Assembly: GCA_018257865.1 (NCBI GenBank)
Contig: JAEUBA010000114.1
Span: 1-64,000 of the forward strand
Length of the DNA stretch: 64,000 nt
Source: Stereocaulon alpinum
Taxonomy: Eukaryota > Ascomycota > Lecanoromycetes > Lecanorales > Stereocaulaceae
Reading direction: 5' to 3'
Shown: positions 1 through 10,279 of the stretch, piece by piece
Numbering within the stretch: position 1 is the stretch's first letter
Layout: every line of letters starts with the position of its first letter
The notes under the pieces: generated by a model
The model's input: the letters and a program-made list of their open reading frames with translations, nothing else
Told to the model about the DNA's origin: nothing
Database searches by the model: none
Program-made: the position numbers and the translations under genes

Positions 1-1200
1 CTTTCTATATAGCCTAACTTCCATAATTAGTAAATTGTAAAATAGTCTAACTTCCTATATAGCCTAACTTCCTATATAGCCTAACTTCCTTAATTAGTAA
101 ATTCTAAAATCGCCTATAGTCTAACTTCCTATATACTATAACTTCCTATGTTACCTAACTTCCTAGATAGCCTAACTTCCTTAATTAATAAATTCTAAAA
201 TCGCCTATAGTCTAACTTCCTATATACTATAACTCCCTATATAGCCTAACTTACTTAATTAGTAAATTCTAAAATCGCCTATAGTCTAACTTTCTATATA
301 CTATAACTTCCTAGATAGCCTAACTTCCTATATAGCTAAACTTCCTTGATTAATAAATCCTAGAATCGCCTATAGTCTACCTTCCTAAATAGCTAGGAAA
401 CCTCCACACTATCTTCTCAGTTATACTATTCAAAAATTCAACTAGGTATTCAGGAAGTAAGACTATATTGAAGAAGTTAGACTATTTAGAAAGTTAGACT
501 ATTTCACAGCCTTTATACTATTTACTAAGTTACACTATTTAGAAGATAAGACTATTTGCGAAGTTAGACTACTTAATAGGTCAGACTATATAATAAGATA
601 GACTAGTTAATTAGTTAAACCATTCAATAAGTAAGCCTCTATACTATCTACTAAGCTATACTTTATAGGAAGTTATATTATTTAGGAAATAAGCCTCTTT
701 ACTATTTACTAAGTTACATTGGTTAGAAAAAAACTGTTTAGGAAGTTAGGTTATTTAGGAAGTTAGACTTTTAGGGATTTAAATTATTTAATAAGTAAGC
801 CCCTATATTCTAATTTATACTAGCTAAGAATCTTGATTATTTAGGAAGTTAGACTATTTAGAAATAAGCCCCTATACTATCTAGAAGGTAATACTATTAG
901 GAAATTAAGCTCTTTACTCTTTGCTAAGTTAGACTATTTAGGAAGTTAGATAGTTAGACTACTTAGAAAGTTAGACTATTTAGGAAGCTAGACTATTTAA
1001 TAAGTACGCCCCTATACTATTTACTAAGCTATATAGACTAACTAAGAAATAAGCCTCTTTACTATCTACTAAGCTATATTATATAGGAAGCCAGACTATT
1101 TAGGAAATAAGTCCTCTACTGTTTACTAAGTTATACTATTTAAAAATTTAAACTGTTTAGGATGTTTACTACCCGAAAAGGTATGGGATATCCTACTAGG
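1..1200. repeat. AT-rich degenerate satellite with strand switch
   Basis: The block is made of diverged tandem units built around cctaacttcctatatag. From the left edge to about position 400 the units read this way on the + strand. From about 460 to 1150 they read as the reverse complement (for example ctatttaggaagttagac), so the array is inverted around roughly 410-460. Units are irregular in length, mixed with stretches such as aataagcccctatacta, and contain no plausible gene. The array ends abruptly near 1230, where it meets the 3' end of the MYND-SET pseudogene. It could be subtelomeric or pericentromeric satellite. The left end is cut by the window. Confidence 0.8.
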
Positions 1201-1218
1201 ATGGTATAGTATACTAGT

Positions 1219-2709
1219 CTAGTATAGGGTTAGGTATATTCTTTCACAATACCAGAAAGACGAGCACTTGCCACACCGTTTTAAAGAGGCTGCCTTCCGT
1301 TCGCACCCGTGGCACATCAACGCCAGCAACTCATGCAGTGACAGTGTGGTATCTTGATCATCTGGGGATCCTATGGCGGATACCGGGCTCACCATACACA
1401 ACATGCGTAACGTCGTGCGTAGAGAATTGCGACCGTGTACCCCTTTTGAACTTGTGCAGGTGCCAATTCACTGCCTCGGCCATCAATATAGAAGTACAGC
1501 GGAATTTCCTTGCCGTCAACATCCTTGATCTCCATCTGATGAAGGAGCGTGGCAAAATCCACAATCTCGCCTAAGAAGCACCAATGGCGTCGCGGTCAGC
1601 AAGTAACCATATCGCTGCTCTCATAAAAGTCCAGATCAACGTCGTTCTCGTCTGGGAGGTCCATAAACCCGGGGAAGGTCGCGTGGCTCCGAATACCCGC
1701 CAGCTATCCTGGGTGTTTTGGCTTCTGCCTCTTCCAAAGCCAGTCTTCGAAGTTGCTCGGTTCAAGTCCGCGTGGGGCTTCATCCACTCTCGTCCTCCAC
1801 TCCATTAAAGGTCCGTATAGCTTGTGCTTCGTGATTCATGCTGTCGCCGCCAAGGGCCGTCCACCCCCCAGACACCGCCCTCTCTGCGAAGATACGCCCT
1901 CTTGCCAAGTCGCCATTGGCGATAACGATCTGAGCGGTATCGAGAAAGGCCCGCGGCAGACCGGCGTCATCTGGTCCTTGCTCGTTATAGAGACGGACCT
2001 GTTGATCAACATAGCAGAGGGACCGTAGTAGGGATGACAAAATACCCTCTATACCGCCTCTGCCGATGAGACCGTCCAACCGATGAATTTCATCCAATCT
2101 TCTATCACTTTCCTGGCTCTGCTCGAGCGGTAAGGAGCAGAGACGGTATAAACATATAAAGCTAAACTTTGCCTGAAGAGCCTCGTTGCGGGCCTCGCGG
2201 TTCTTGTGGATGCCTACGTAGTATATTGTGATCTCTTCGCCTCTGTCAATGTCCCTCAAAGCATGGACCGTGTGTCGTTTGATGTTCCCGTTCCAGTTCT
2301 TCTGTGAGTTGTTATTGCAGGCGTGATTGATGCGGCATGCTTCGAGGAAGATCCCTTCTTCACTTCCGTTGGTTTCAATAGGGAGGGCGTTTGTTCGAAC
2401 GATCCCGAAATACTCCTCGGCAGCATTCCTATATGCGTGGCTGTTGCGCATAGAGATGAAGGCTCGCCGCTGGTGTTCGCTAAGGGCATCGACTTGCTGG
2501 CAGACTCATATCCGTAGCTGTTCACTGTCCGGTTTATTGCGAGGAACTGTAATGATGGGCTCTTCGGAAAGCATTCGCGTGCCTTTGGAGATCTTTTCGA
2601 TTGCGACGAGACCTTTTCCTTTCCCCAGCGCATCCCGCAAGGCGTACATAGGATTACCCGTCGTGCTTTGCACTTTTACGCCTCCTCTTCCTGTCATTTC
2701 GACATTCAA
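1219..2709 (-). pseudogene. MYND-SET domain protein (SMYD-like) pseudogene
   Basis: On the minus strand a SET-type reading frame starts at 2709 and runs to 1780 with a single TGA at about 2506-2508. It shows the SET core signatures RINHACNNN and RDIDRGEEITIYY, followed by a post-SET segment with RLCSLP. Below 1790 the frame shifts and continues in two more frames. One carries LGEIVDFATLLHQ and YIDGRGSELAPAQVQ, broken by TAG and TGA. The last carries a partial MYND zinc finger (CHGCERKA, then LKRCGKCSSF and WYCER). The final MYND cysteines are missing because the gene runs into the AT-rich satellite. Fungal members of this SET-MYND family are putative lysine methyltransferases. At least two frameshifts, three in-frame stops and a truncated 3' end make a functional product unlikely. 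Family assignment is from motifs. Confidence 0.8.
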
Positions 2710-3111
2710 TCTGGGGAGCCAGTAGCAGCATTCACAAATCTATGATTCGGAGAATGGAAGAGGAGTATGGAAGCAAACGGTTGGACCGGCAGTGCCAAGT
2801 GTCTGGGGAAAATTGCTGGCGGTAAAAGCTCGGCTGAATTACTCTAGCCGCTGTGCTTCTCGCCAGAAGCATATGGATTCTCCCCCCAAAGCTACATGGA
2901 TTATTTATTCCTACCCCCCCTGTCCACTTTTGGGTACCCACCCTCCACTTCGCACCTTTGGAGGGCACACACCCTTTGATGGCACAGTTACTTGCGTGAC
3001 AGACCTTGAAAGAGATATGGACCTTGGTGGGAAGGGGTGGAGCTTGGTTCGTAGGTCCATCTCGATTAAGGCCTGTCCTTTCGCTATGGTCTGTCCCTTT
3101 CCCCAAGGTCT
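2710..3111. other. intergenic, no supported gene
   Basis: This is a pyrimidine-rich 400-bp stretch between the SET pseudogene and the gypsy fragment. Short open frames on both strands are low complexity and show no recognisable domain. It may hold the lost 5' flank of the SET gene, or the truncated 5' part of the retroelement copy. Confidence 0.4.
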
Positions 3112-3117
3112 GATTTC

Positions 3118-3628
3118 ATGCAACGATTCGGCATGATGTGTGACAAATATGGGTTGACACAGGATAGACTGTTCCAGAAACTACCGTGGTACTGTGAGAG
3201 GACTATTGGTGACTACATCAAGGCAACTCCGGAACATACGATGCGGGATGGAGCAAGGCTATTTAAGGTGATGAGGAAGGACTATCGGAAGCACGACTAT
3301 AATCAACAGGTCAACTCCTGCAACTTCCTAAAAACGCTGAAAGCCAAGTCGCGTAATGGAAGGCACCTATCGCCGTGTTGCAGACCGGTACTGGTGGGAG
3401 TCATTTTACGAAGACAGTGCTGCGTATGTGCGGACATGCGATTCCTGTCAGCGACGATCGACGCGGCGAGAAGAAGAGGCACTTCATCCTACATGGGTGG
3501 TAGGAATGTGGCAAAAAATGGCTGTCGACGTGGTCCATATGCCGCAAGCGAATGTAATGGTCGAACGCGGCCATCAGCCAATTGTGGATAGACTTGCTAA
3601 GATGACAGACGGAGGCCGCTATAATTAG
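3118..3628 (+). pseudogene. gag fragment fused by deletion to integrase fragment
   Basis: The frame from 3118 begins with a gag-like segment containing LFQKLPWYCERTIG and KDYRKHDYNQQ, a pattern seen in gag of fungal gypsy elements. At about 3350 it passes into sequence whose +2 frame (3356-3628) gives integrase zinc-binding residues (GTYRRVADRYWWES, CDSCQRRSTRREEE). It then jumps from VDVVHMP straight to VMVERGHQPIVD, skipping the DDE core seen in the 867-aa pol at 34800-37403. The tail of pol (SRLKRFHSRAEL) continues to about 3775. Comparison with the other copy makes the deletions clear. Confidence 0.8.
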
Positions 3629-3918
3629 GTGTGAATGGTAGTCGACTGAAACGCTTTCACAGTCGAGCTGAACTTGATGCTGGTAACGATGAATTTGCTG
3701 CTGATGCTAGGAGCGAAGATATGGATGGAGACGAGGATAATGATGGCGGAGTGGGCGAAGTGATGGACCAGCTGTAGAGGGAGTGGTATCGCCTTCACCT
3801 GATCATGGTTTCTCTATCAAGGTACCGCCTTTGCAACTGGATCAGCCACTGGACCTCATTCATACTTCCTAGGGACAGGAAATCAATTGGGGTGGGTCGA
3901 GGATGTTCATTACCCTTC

Positions 3919-4098
3919 AAGATTACCTTCACCACTTGCCACTGCTGCAAGATTACCTTCACCACTTGCCACTGCTGCAAGATTACCTTCACCACTTGCC
4001 ACTGCTGCAAGATTACCTTCACCACTTGCCACTGCTGCAAGATTACCTTCACCACTTGCCACTGCTGAAAAATTACCTTCACCACTTGCCACTGCTGG
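3919..4098 (+). repeat. 30-bp tandem repeat, 6 copies, in gypsy 3' noncoding region
   Basis: Six head-to-tail copies of a 30-bp unit (aagattaccttcaccacttg plus ccactgctgc). The first four are identical and the last two carry single changes. Because 30 is a multiple of three, several frames stay open and give artificial 10-residue repeats. The corresponding place in the complete-ended copy (around 34740-34770) and in the third copy (57305-57335) has one unit, so the array expanded locally in this copy. Confidence 0.95.
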
Positions 4099-4792
4099 CT
4101 ACGATACCTTTGCATACATATACCTGCCACTCTCCTCTCGAATCGTGGAACTTCCGATCAGGATATATTTATATATACCCACTCTCAAGTCTTACTCAGA
4201 TGAATTGTCAGCGCAGGCACTAGCTACCATGTGGTAGTTGTTCCCCTCTACCACTTCCCTCATCTCCGCACAACACCACGCTCCCATCTGTCTACCACAC
4301 ACACCACAATGAACCGCCTTCGCAACTGCGTCCCCAATTTCGGCGGCGAGCGCCCCGGCTAAGCACAGACCGCTGCACCCCTCAACACTTAAGAGACGCC
4401 GCACGAAACTTGTTCCGGAAACACCAGAAGGCGCTACTCAATTCCTCCGCTTGCTACGTCTGCACCTAGGAGATCAACCTGCTGAAATCGTCAAACCCAG
4501 CGGAGCTTCAATCAATTTTCCTTTTTCCTCCTCGCTGCCATAGTCGCAGCCCAAGCTCGACTACCGTAAGGCTGCCGTCCCAAAATCCGGAATCGACACC
4601 GGCTGCCATACATATATTTATATATATACATCATACTAGCTGCATTTTCCTTCTTCATTTCTTTTGCCTTGCTGCTTTTTGGATTCAGCAACGGGCATGT
4701 TGACTGGGTCGACCTAGACAACGATAGGGACGCCGACTCTCCTTGATGATGAATTCGAGAGACAATTCGTAAGACCGACACCTGGAGAGGCT

Positions 4793-5065
4793 ATGGAATT
4801 ACAGGAGGACGAGGACTTTCTCTGCGCGCTTTTCAAAGGTCCGCAAGGGATCAATTCCGTTACTGTTCCTTCGGGGCCAACGCCACTGATCTCAGTCACT
4901 AGATCGTGTGCAGTCAGCAACAATATTGGGATTTCGGGTACATTCTCATTGCGGATCAGGCAGCGAGTGCTGGATCTAGGGAGCGATAGGCCTAGCCGCA
5001 ATCATTTCTGCGTCTACGGCTTCTTAGCTGATTGGAATTTCGAGGACCGTCTGTCGAACTGGTAA
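4793..5065 (+). pseudogene. degenerate copy of the gypsy accessory ORF
   Basis: A 90-aa frame that matches the 153-aa ORF between pol and the 3' LTR of the complete-ended copy (33191-33652, minus strand). Shared blocks are GPQGINSV, VPSGPTPLISVTRS, SDRPSRNHFCV and GFLADWNFE. The middle is shortened and the N-terminus differs. It lies just before the polypurine tract and the LTR. Function unknown. Confidence 0.6.
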
Positions 5066-5143
5066 GTCAACGCATCATCTCGCAGCAGGATTGATCAATG
5101 GTTATGGGACGTCTAAGGAATGGGGCGGGGGGGGGGGGATAAA

Positions 5144-5375
5144 TGTGGTGGTATGGACAGTGCAGCTGCAGGCATTTCGGTATCAGACCTTGATGTAGCA
5201 ACGAATGTTGCTGCATCTTGGGATCATGCATATAGCATTCATACATTCTTTTCTACATGTACTTATTCTAGCAACAGGTCTTCAATTCTACCTCCGTCTT
5301 ATTTGCAGCATCCTTGCACTTGCTATTCTACCACTGTGTTCTCTTGACCGACCCCCTTAATCCCACACCTTCACA
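5144..5375 (+). repeat. gypsy LTR (copy 1, shortened)
   Basis: Starts TGTGGTGGTATGG right after a polypurine run and ends CCACACCTTCACA, matching both ends of the 322-bp LTRs at 32796-33117 and 38427-38748 in reverse orientation. It is about 232 bp, so it carries internal deletions. The promoter-proximal part with cttgctattctaccactgtg is retained. Confidence 0.85.
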
Positions 5376-5647
5376 CTACCTTAAGCAGCGTAACCAGTTC
5401 CGCACATAAGCCTAGTGGAAGAGACTACTAACGAGAGTAACTCCGTCGGAAGCGGTGTGATCAGGCCTGCATATCAGCTTCTTAGGAGGCTAGGGAAACA
5501 GAAAATCTAGCCTCCCGCCTCGATATACCGTCGGGTAGGCCTCTGTTCTAAGACGCCCTATTTGAAGCAAGGCGGAAGCGTAATTGTGGAGAGTAAGAGC
5601 TTTGCGGAGTTCAGCTTGAACGATATGCATTGTACAGTGATCCTTCA
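5376..5647. other. intergenic, no gene seen
   Basis: No supported coding sequence. A short hairpin (ggaggctag paired with ctagcctcc) lies near 5491-5515; its meaning is unknown. Confidence 0.4.
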
Positions 5648-6088
5648 CTAAGCATGTTGACCGGATGCATTTCCCATAGAATGTTTGGTTTCGACCTCAC
5701 TCTCTTTGTCTGAGCTTTCCGGTGTCTGCTTCCTTCCATTCGTATTGTACAGATGTCCACATCCAGGCGAACAGCGCGGGCGAGAGCAGTTATCTCATGG
5801 ATCATTAGGACCAGTCTCGATGAAATGCGCACAGAAGCAACACCAACGATCCTATACGCCACTTGTCCCGTTCTCGAGCGCCTCTGCTTTGCGTCTCCGT
5901 TCAACGCATTCCACATTGAGTTTCTCCATTTCTTCGCGAAATCCTTTCATTGCTCCCTCCTCATCTGAGCCAGCCGATTCATCGATTTCTATAGGAGCGA
6001 GAAAGGGAGGCGATGAGGGGGCTGTTGGGGGTGGTGCCACCCCCGAATCATTCTGAGGTGCGCTCATCTGCATTCCATGAGGAGACAT
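5648..6088 (-). pseudogene. small Cys-rich protein pseudogene
   Basis: One minus-strand frame from ATG at 6088 to TAG at 5648 covers 147 codons with two internal stops, a TAG at 5852-5854 and a TGA about 20 codons later. The first half is acidic and helical (GFREEMEKLNVECVERRRKAEAL). The second half is a cysteine-rich, zinc-finger-like segment (WCCFCAHFIETG, then NCSRPRCSPGCGHLYN), resembling W-C-x2-C ... C-x-x-C modules common in small fungal proteins of unknown function. The TAG would be CAG before a CpA-to-TpA change. Because the frame continues cleanly through both stops, a recently inactivated gene is likelier than chance. Confidence 0.5.
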
Positions 6089-6412
6089 TCACGTGCAGCA
6101 CTCGAAATGCTGCAGGGTATACCGAAAGTGGGTTATCTCCGAGGAAGACCGAGGAATCACGAGATGCACCCTGCTAGCGCATAAGCACGGGAGGAACATT
6201 TCCCTGCGCTAAATGGACCTCTCCCACCAGCGCGAATTCAAGACCATGTTTCCACAGTTCCTGGGCATGTCCATCCCCACTTCACACCGACCCGCTCCCC
6301 TACACCCCTACATCACCTCCTCCGTCTCTTTTCGTCCAGCGAAAGGGGCACTCAGCTAATTATATGCCAGGCCGTATCACAGGGTTGCCCCTCTACCTTT
6401 CTTTCAGTTGCC

Positions 6413-7547
6413 TTGTTGCCTTCTTTCGACACGAAGTGGCCCCAACCAATCCACTCAGCGCTCGAGATGCAAGACCCGGAGAATGCAACCTTATACTTAG
6501 CGGAACCTAGTTTAACCTGGCCAGACTTCAAGAGCGTCCAGATCCACGAGGTAGTTCAGACAACTGGTAGAGAGGTAACGTGCTCTGCTTCCTTGACCTT
6601 GAAAGCCTAATACAGACACCTCACAATCTTTCACAGACACCAGAATCACTTCCGCATCAATCCAAAGAATTACATCCCGAATTCAGCAAAGGGCCATGGA
6701 CTCTTGTTCGCTTCTTCACAGAGAAGATCCTGCCAGCGGACTTCAATTTGGACCTGGTGCTATCCGACTCAGGCATCACAATCAATATGGTTCCAAACAT
6801 TGTGGAACACAAGGAGCATGGGTCTTATGAACTTGTTGTTGCTACATTATATCTGCAATTGCTCTCGGAGAGATTCCATGACTTTAAAGTAGGTGTGGAT
6901 TACGATCTGTTTAAGCTAGCTGAGGAGGACGTCCGTATCTACGGGATTTGGGAGGCTAAGGAAAGAGCTCGAATTAATACACTCAGCACCCCTGCGGAAG
7001 CGACCCGCAATAGGTGGGGATACGGACCGGCAGAAGGCTATCGAAATGCTATCGAAAAAGCTGGCCTCAGGATAGAGCTAGAGAGAGTAATCCTGAATTG
7101 GGATATTCAAGTGAGCTATCCACACATTTACCTTCCAACATACCTGCTGATAACGCCTAGCATACTTCCGTCCCTTCGGAAACAACAGAACAACATACTC
7201 TTGCTTCTTTGTTGAAGCCCTACGTATTATGGCCAGACTCTCGAAGTACTGAGCGATTAGGCAAAGTCGGAAGAGAGCTTGCATCTACGTCATAGACTGA
7301 TTGAAGACCTCTGGCTTCAACAAACACCTGAGGACTTCACGCTGATCATCGCTGCTTTATTATGCTGTGAGCGACTCCTTCCTGTACGCCTATAGACGAT
7401 ACCGCGCAACCTATTAAGGGTAGCTACTTGGCAGACTTGTACTTGCGGGTGCTATACACTCTTAAGAATAGTGAGGATCTACTTCAACTTCTTACGGAGG
7501 TTGTCGGCAAAGGGGCATCATTACTAACACCGATGCTGATTAGGTAA
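6413..7547 (+). CDS. multi-exon protein of unknown function, possibly decaying
   Basis: Exon 1 is 6413-6574 and exon 2 is 6637-7110. They are joined in phase 0 by a 62-bp intron (gtaacg...tttcacag). A third exon starts at 7161 after a 50-bp intron (gtgagc...cctgctgataacgcctag), again phase 0, and reads well (HTSVPSETTEQHTLASLLKP) to a TAG at 7293-7295. A neighbouring frame then takes over (LIEDLWLQQTPEDFTLII). The last good stretch is GSYLADLYLRVLYTLKNSED, ending at TAA 7545-7547. One single-base frameshift near 7260-7293 and one unresolved short intron near 7370-7420 are needed. I recognise no domain: the protein is soluble, acidic to neutral, with no signal peptide. It could be a gene with an unusual splice or a fresh pseudogene. 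Confidence 0.5.
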
Positions 7548-7654
7548 TTTTCATCATTGATATTGGTAGCTAAGCAACTACTTTAATTAACCAGCGAAAG
7601 AAATAATCGTTCTTTGAAAGGCCAAATTGAAACAGCATCGTCATCCTGATCATC

Positions 7655-7912
7655 ATGCTTGCTGTCTTCTTCATCGTCATTCTCGTCATCTGCATAATCC
7701 TCGCTCCCAAGCTCGCTTTCGAAATGCTGAAAGCCGTTCCCGGCGCTGTCCTTACTGCTATTATTCCCACTCTCGGTATTGGTATCGTTTTCATCTCGTT
7801 CATTTGGTTCGAAAATGTTGTCTTTCCTGCATTCTTCTTGTTTCAGCTGTTCCTCGTTATGGGCCTGCACAAGCCTCAAGATGATACAAAATGTTCTCTA
7901 TCACCAATATAA
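7655..7912 (+). CDS. putative small membrane protein (85 aa)
   Basis: The frame encodes a highly hydrophobic protein with about three membrane segments (FFIVILVICIILAP, then AVLTAIIPTLGIGIVFISF, then AFFLFQLFLVMGL). Codons on this strand mostly end in C or T (TTC, ATC, CTC, GTC, AAG), as in expressed fungal genes, which favours this strand. The opposite strand has a competing 98-aa acidic frame (7583-7879) rich in Asp, Glu and Ser, so strand choice is not certain. The frame downstream holds diverged repeats that may belong to a longer original gene. No family recognised. Confidence 0.35.
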   Translation: MLAVFFIVILVICIILAPKLAFEMLKAVPGAVLTAIIPTLGIGIVFISFIWFENVVFPAFFLFQLFLVMGLHKPQDDTKCSLSPI

Positions 7913-7949
7913 CAAAGTGTCAAACCAAGAATTTCATGCCATCGGCACA

Positions 7950-8252
7950 AAATCTCTAGACAACGTCTTTAACCCTGCTGTGCATTATCTTGAAGGAAAC
8001 AGATCCATCAATACACTACCTCGACAGCCGATGGGAACGGCAGATCCAAATTACAGCACACCACCTCAAGAGGACGTCTTTATCCACTACCGATGGGAAA
8101 CACGAGCTTGAACAGCCACCAATGTGAAGGGAATCCAAACTTCGGTACACAATGCGAAGAGAATGTCTTTAAACCTACCGAGTATCATTTTCAAGGAGAC
8201 GCATGCTTCGGCACATTGCGTCAACAGCCAAATGGAAACATTTAGGCACTAA
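7950..8252 (+). repeat. diverged tandem coding-like repeat, ~85-110 bp period
   Basis: Three loosely spaced units share gaCAACGTCTTTAA-type cores near 7961, 8075 and 8160. Each is followed by tatc(a/t)t...caagga(g/a)ac and a Gln-Gln-Pro stretch. Translated on + they give NVFNPAVHYLEGN, DVFIHYRW and NVFKPTEYHFQGD. The middle unit is interrupted by stops. It may be the remains of a repeat-rich protein C-terminus. Confidence 0.35.
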
Positions 8253-8421
8253 TTCTTGGAGTTACCGATGGCAAGAGATTCTAACCTCAGGAACATGTAA
8301 TCAAGGGCAGATGGAAAACTTTAACACTTCAAACTATACACAGTAAGAAAACTCACCAATTCAATCTATTTAGACAGCAAAGTAACGTGTGTACGACCCA
8401 GGCTGCTGTGGACCTCCAGGA

Positions 8422-8736
8422 TCAAGGCATGGATGGGTTTCCTGATATGCGAATCGGAATTAGATACGCTGGACCGGTCGTGTTTCGGATAGGTATAGAT
8501 TTCGATATCTGCCATACAGTAAATAATTGAGGACAAGCCGTGGCATCGTCACATACGGCTAGTCCCAGGTCCACCAGTAGCGGCATAAGCTTTGCTTCCA
8601 GTCCCGCAGTCCGCTCATATTCTCGATTTCCATAAGTGTCTTGATCTCGCAATTTGGTATGAGCAAGCTCTTCTTCAAGTTCCTTCAACAATTTTTTGCC
8701 ATGTGGGTTGATCTCGTGGGTTCTGATGTCAGACAT
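8422..8736 (-). CDS. small ORF of unknown function
   Basis: A 104-aa minus-strand frame whose first ~70 residues look like a real helical protein (GKKLLKELEEELAHTKLRDQ, then GLEAKLMPLLVDLGLAVCDD). The rest is less convincing and may be intron read-through. No domain recognised. A further Cys-containing frame at 8872-9075 on the same strand (CASCSFSLLVGAQCQAK) may be a separate fragment. Confidence 0.3.
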   Translation of the reverse strand: MSDIRTHEINPHGKKLLKELEEELAHTKLRDQDTYGNREYERTAGLEAKLMPLLVDLGLAVCDDATACPQLFTVWQISKSIPIRNTTGPAYLIPIRISGNPSMP

Positions 8737-9133
8737 GGTGATACAGCACCGTTGCCGATAGCTATAGTCCTATAGATACAACACGTATGGAACTGCCTCT
8801 CCTATAACATGTCAATGTGATAAGGACTTCGCAGGGGTAGGGGGACTTATGCCATACTATCTATGTTCCCTCTAGCAAAACGCACCTGCAGCATCAGAAG
8901 TTGGCGGGTAGATCCTAGAAGCGTGCGTCATGTGCTTGGCTTGGCATTGTGCTCCCACTAGAAGAGAGAAGGAACAACTTGCGCACCGGATGTCAACGTC
9001 TGGAACGCCGTCTTCAACCTCATCGGGGTAAATAACGATACTCCTTCCAATCTCCCCCTCTACCCCTCCGTCCATCTTGCCAAGACTTTCCTGCTTTGAT
9101 AAAACATCTCCTACCCCTTCGTTCCAATTCGAT

Positions 9134-9415
9134 ATGGCCGGCGGTCAAGCAAAGTCAAACATCTAGAAGAATGGGCGGCAACCTCCAGGACTAAAGAATC
9201 AAGGTGGAGTGTTTGGAGTCAACACTGCGTGTTTGAGCTGAAAGTTGGTAGGGAAGCAGCCTCGAGGCATCAACGACCAAGCCATCCGCAAAAGCGGAAA
9301 AGTGAACGGCTTCTTCGAGAAAAGCCCCTTCCATACTCGATTCGATATCCGAACTCCTTCCACAGACACACCATCGTCTCGAAGGCGCAAAGTACTGCGC
9401 CGAAACTTCTGCTAG
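9134..9415 (+). pseudogene. small basic protein pseudogene with two in-frame stops
   Basis: From ATG 9134 one frame runs 94 codons to TAG 9415, interrupted by TAG after MAGGQAKSNI and TGA after GVFGVNTACLS. Between and after the stops the translation is lysine/arginine-rich and composed like a nuclear protein (KLVGKQPRGINDQAIRKSGK, FHTRFDIRTPSTDTP, SSRRRKVLRRNF). CAG and CGA codons would restore both sites. No known family. A chance open frame of this composition cannot be excluded. Confidence 0.3.
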
Positions 9416-9444
9416 GCTTCTGGCTGGCTACCACGAAGGAAGTC

Positions 9445-10279
9445 TTATAGGTTCTCGTAGCCGAAAGGTGGTCGAATCATGATTACAAAAGGGACCACCT
9501 TTTCCCAGTGCATAATAGCAGATTGTCGCATGAGTGCTTCAGCTCGGCGAAAGTCAAGGCCTCGTCCCATCATGGTGACTCCTCCCGTGTCCTCATTCCA
9601 TTTTATGTGCTCGAACACGTCCCATAGCAAGCTCAGATGTGCTCTCTTTTCCCTATCCGATAGCCAGAAGCCGACCGCTCTCCGCAGTGCGATCAAATTG
9701 GCGCCCGAGAGGTAGCGTATGAGTATAGTTCGACATTCAGGTATGTCCTGGAACACCCTCCTGAACTTGGACAGCTCCATAGTCATGCCTAAGTTTCCTC
9801 CCCACTGTATATATCAAGTTTAGACACTGGTTCTGAAAATTTGAAAATTAGATATAAGATCTCTGTGATCCCTCCAGCAATAGTAAGCTGCATACTTTCT
9901 ATTGGTGAGTAGACGTTCATACTTGTAGATAATTGCTTACATAGAGAAGACCGAGCCCATAGGGATCGTGGTCCCACATGCTGCCTCCGCCCCGACTGAT
10001 GATATTGTATACACCAGAAATGTCTCCGTGAATAACGTACCCAAAAATCAGTGCATTATACGGTCTCTGGAAGAGCGGAACTGAATGTCTGTTCAAGTTG
10101 TCTTCCCTAACCAGCCCCGCAGTATTGTATGTATTTTCTTGACCGGAGATTGTGTGAAATCCATCATTTAATCTTACATCACCAGTCTGGATTACCATTA
10201 TGTAGCCAGAACATGCAGGAGCCTTAACCCAGGGAGTAGGATGGCCAACACCTAATCGACAGGGCTGGGGCGGGCTCAC
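9445..10279 (-). CDS. two-exon protein of unknown function
   Basis: Exon A (10279 to 9941) and exon B (9804 to 9445) are both in phase 0 around a 136-bp intron (GTAAGC...tatacag). Exon A contains WDHDPYGLGLLY at its end. Exon B opens WGGNLGMTMELSK and has a helical segment (FRRVFQDIPECRTILIRY, then LSGANLIALRRAVGFWLSD) reminiscent of F-box-like N-termini, but the position within the protein is unusual for an F-box. The true start may lie further upstream, since the frame is open above 10279 for a short distance until a TAA. No confident family. Confidence 0.4.

Larger units (their letters stand above)
3112..5375 (+). mobile_element. Ty3/gypsy retrotransposon copy 1, internally deleted
   Basis: This is a fragmentary copy of the same gypsy family that is complete-ended at 32796-38748. 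In order it holds a gag-like fragment, a piece of the integrase HHCC domain joined directly to the end of the integrase core, the C-terminal tail of pol, a long 3' noncoding segment with a 6-copy 30-bp repeat, a degenerate accessory ORF, a G-rich polypurine tract (about 5121-5138) and one LTR ending at 5375. No 5' LTR was recognised. Most of protease, RT, RNase H and the DDE core is missing, so it cannot be autonomous. Orientation is opposite to the complete-ended copy. Confidence 0.85.

Noticed and set aside
3910..4237. Several long open frames (VASGEGNLAA-type and PSPLATAARL-type repeats)
   Set aside because: They are by-products of the 30-bp tandem repeat, which keeps multiple frames open, and are not genes.
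7583..7879. 98-aa acidic protein on the minus strand
   Set aside because: Likely the shadow of the hydrophobic + strand frame, since codon bias favours the + strand; kept only as an alternative.
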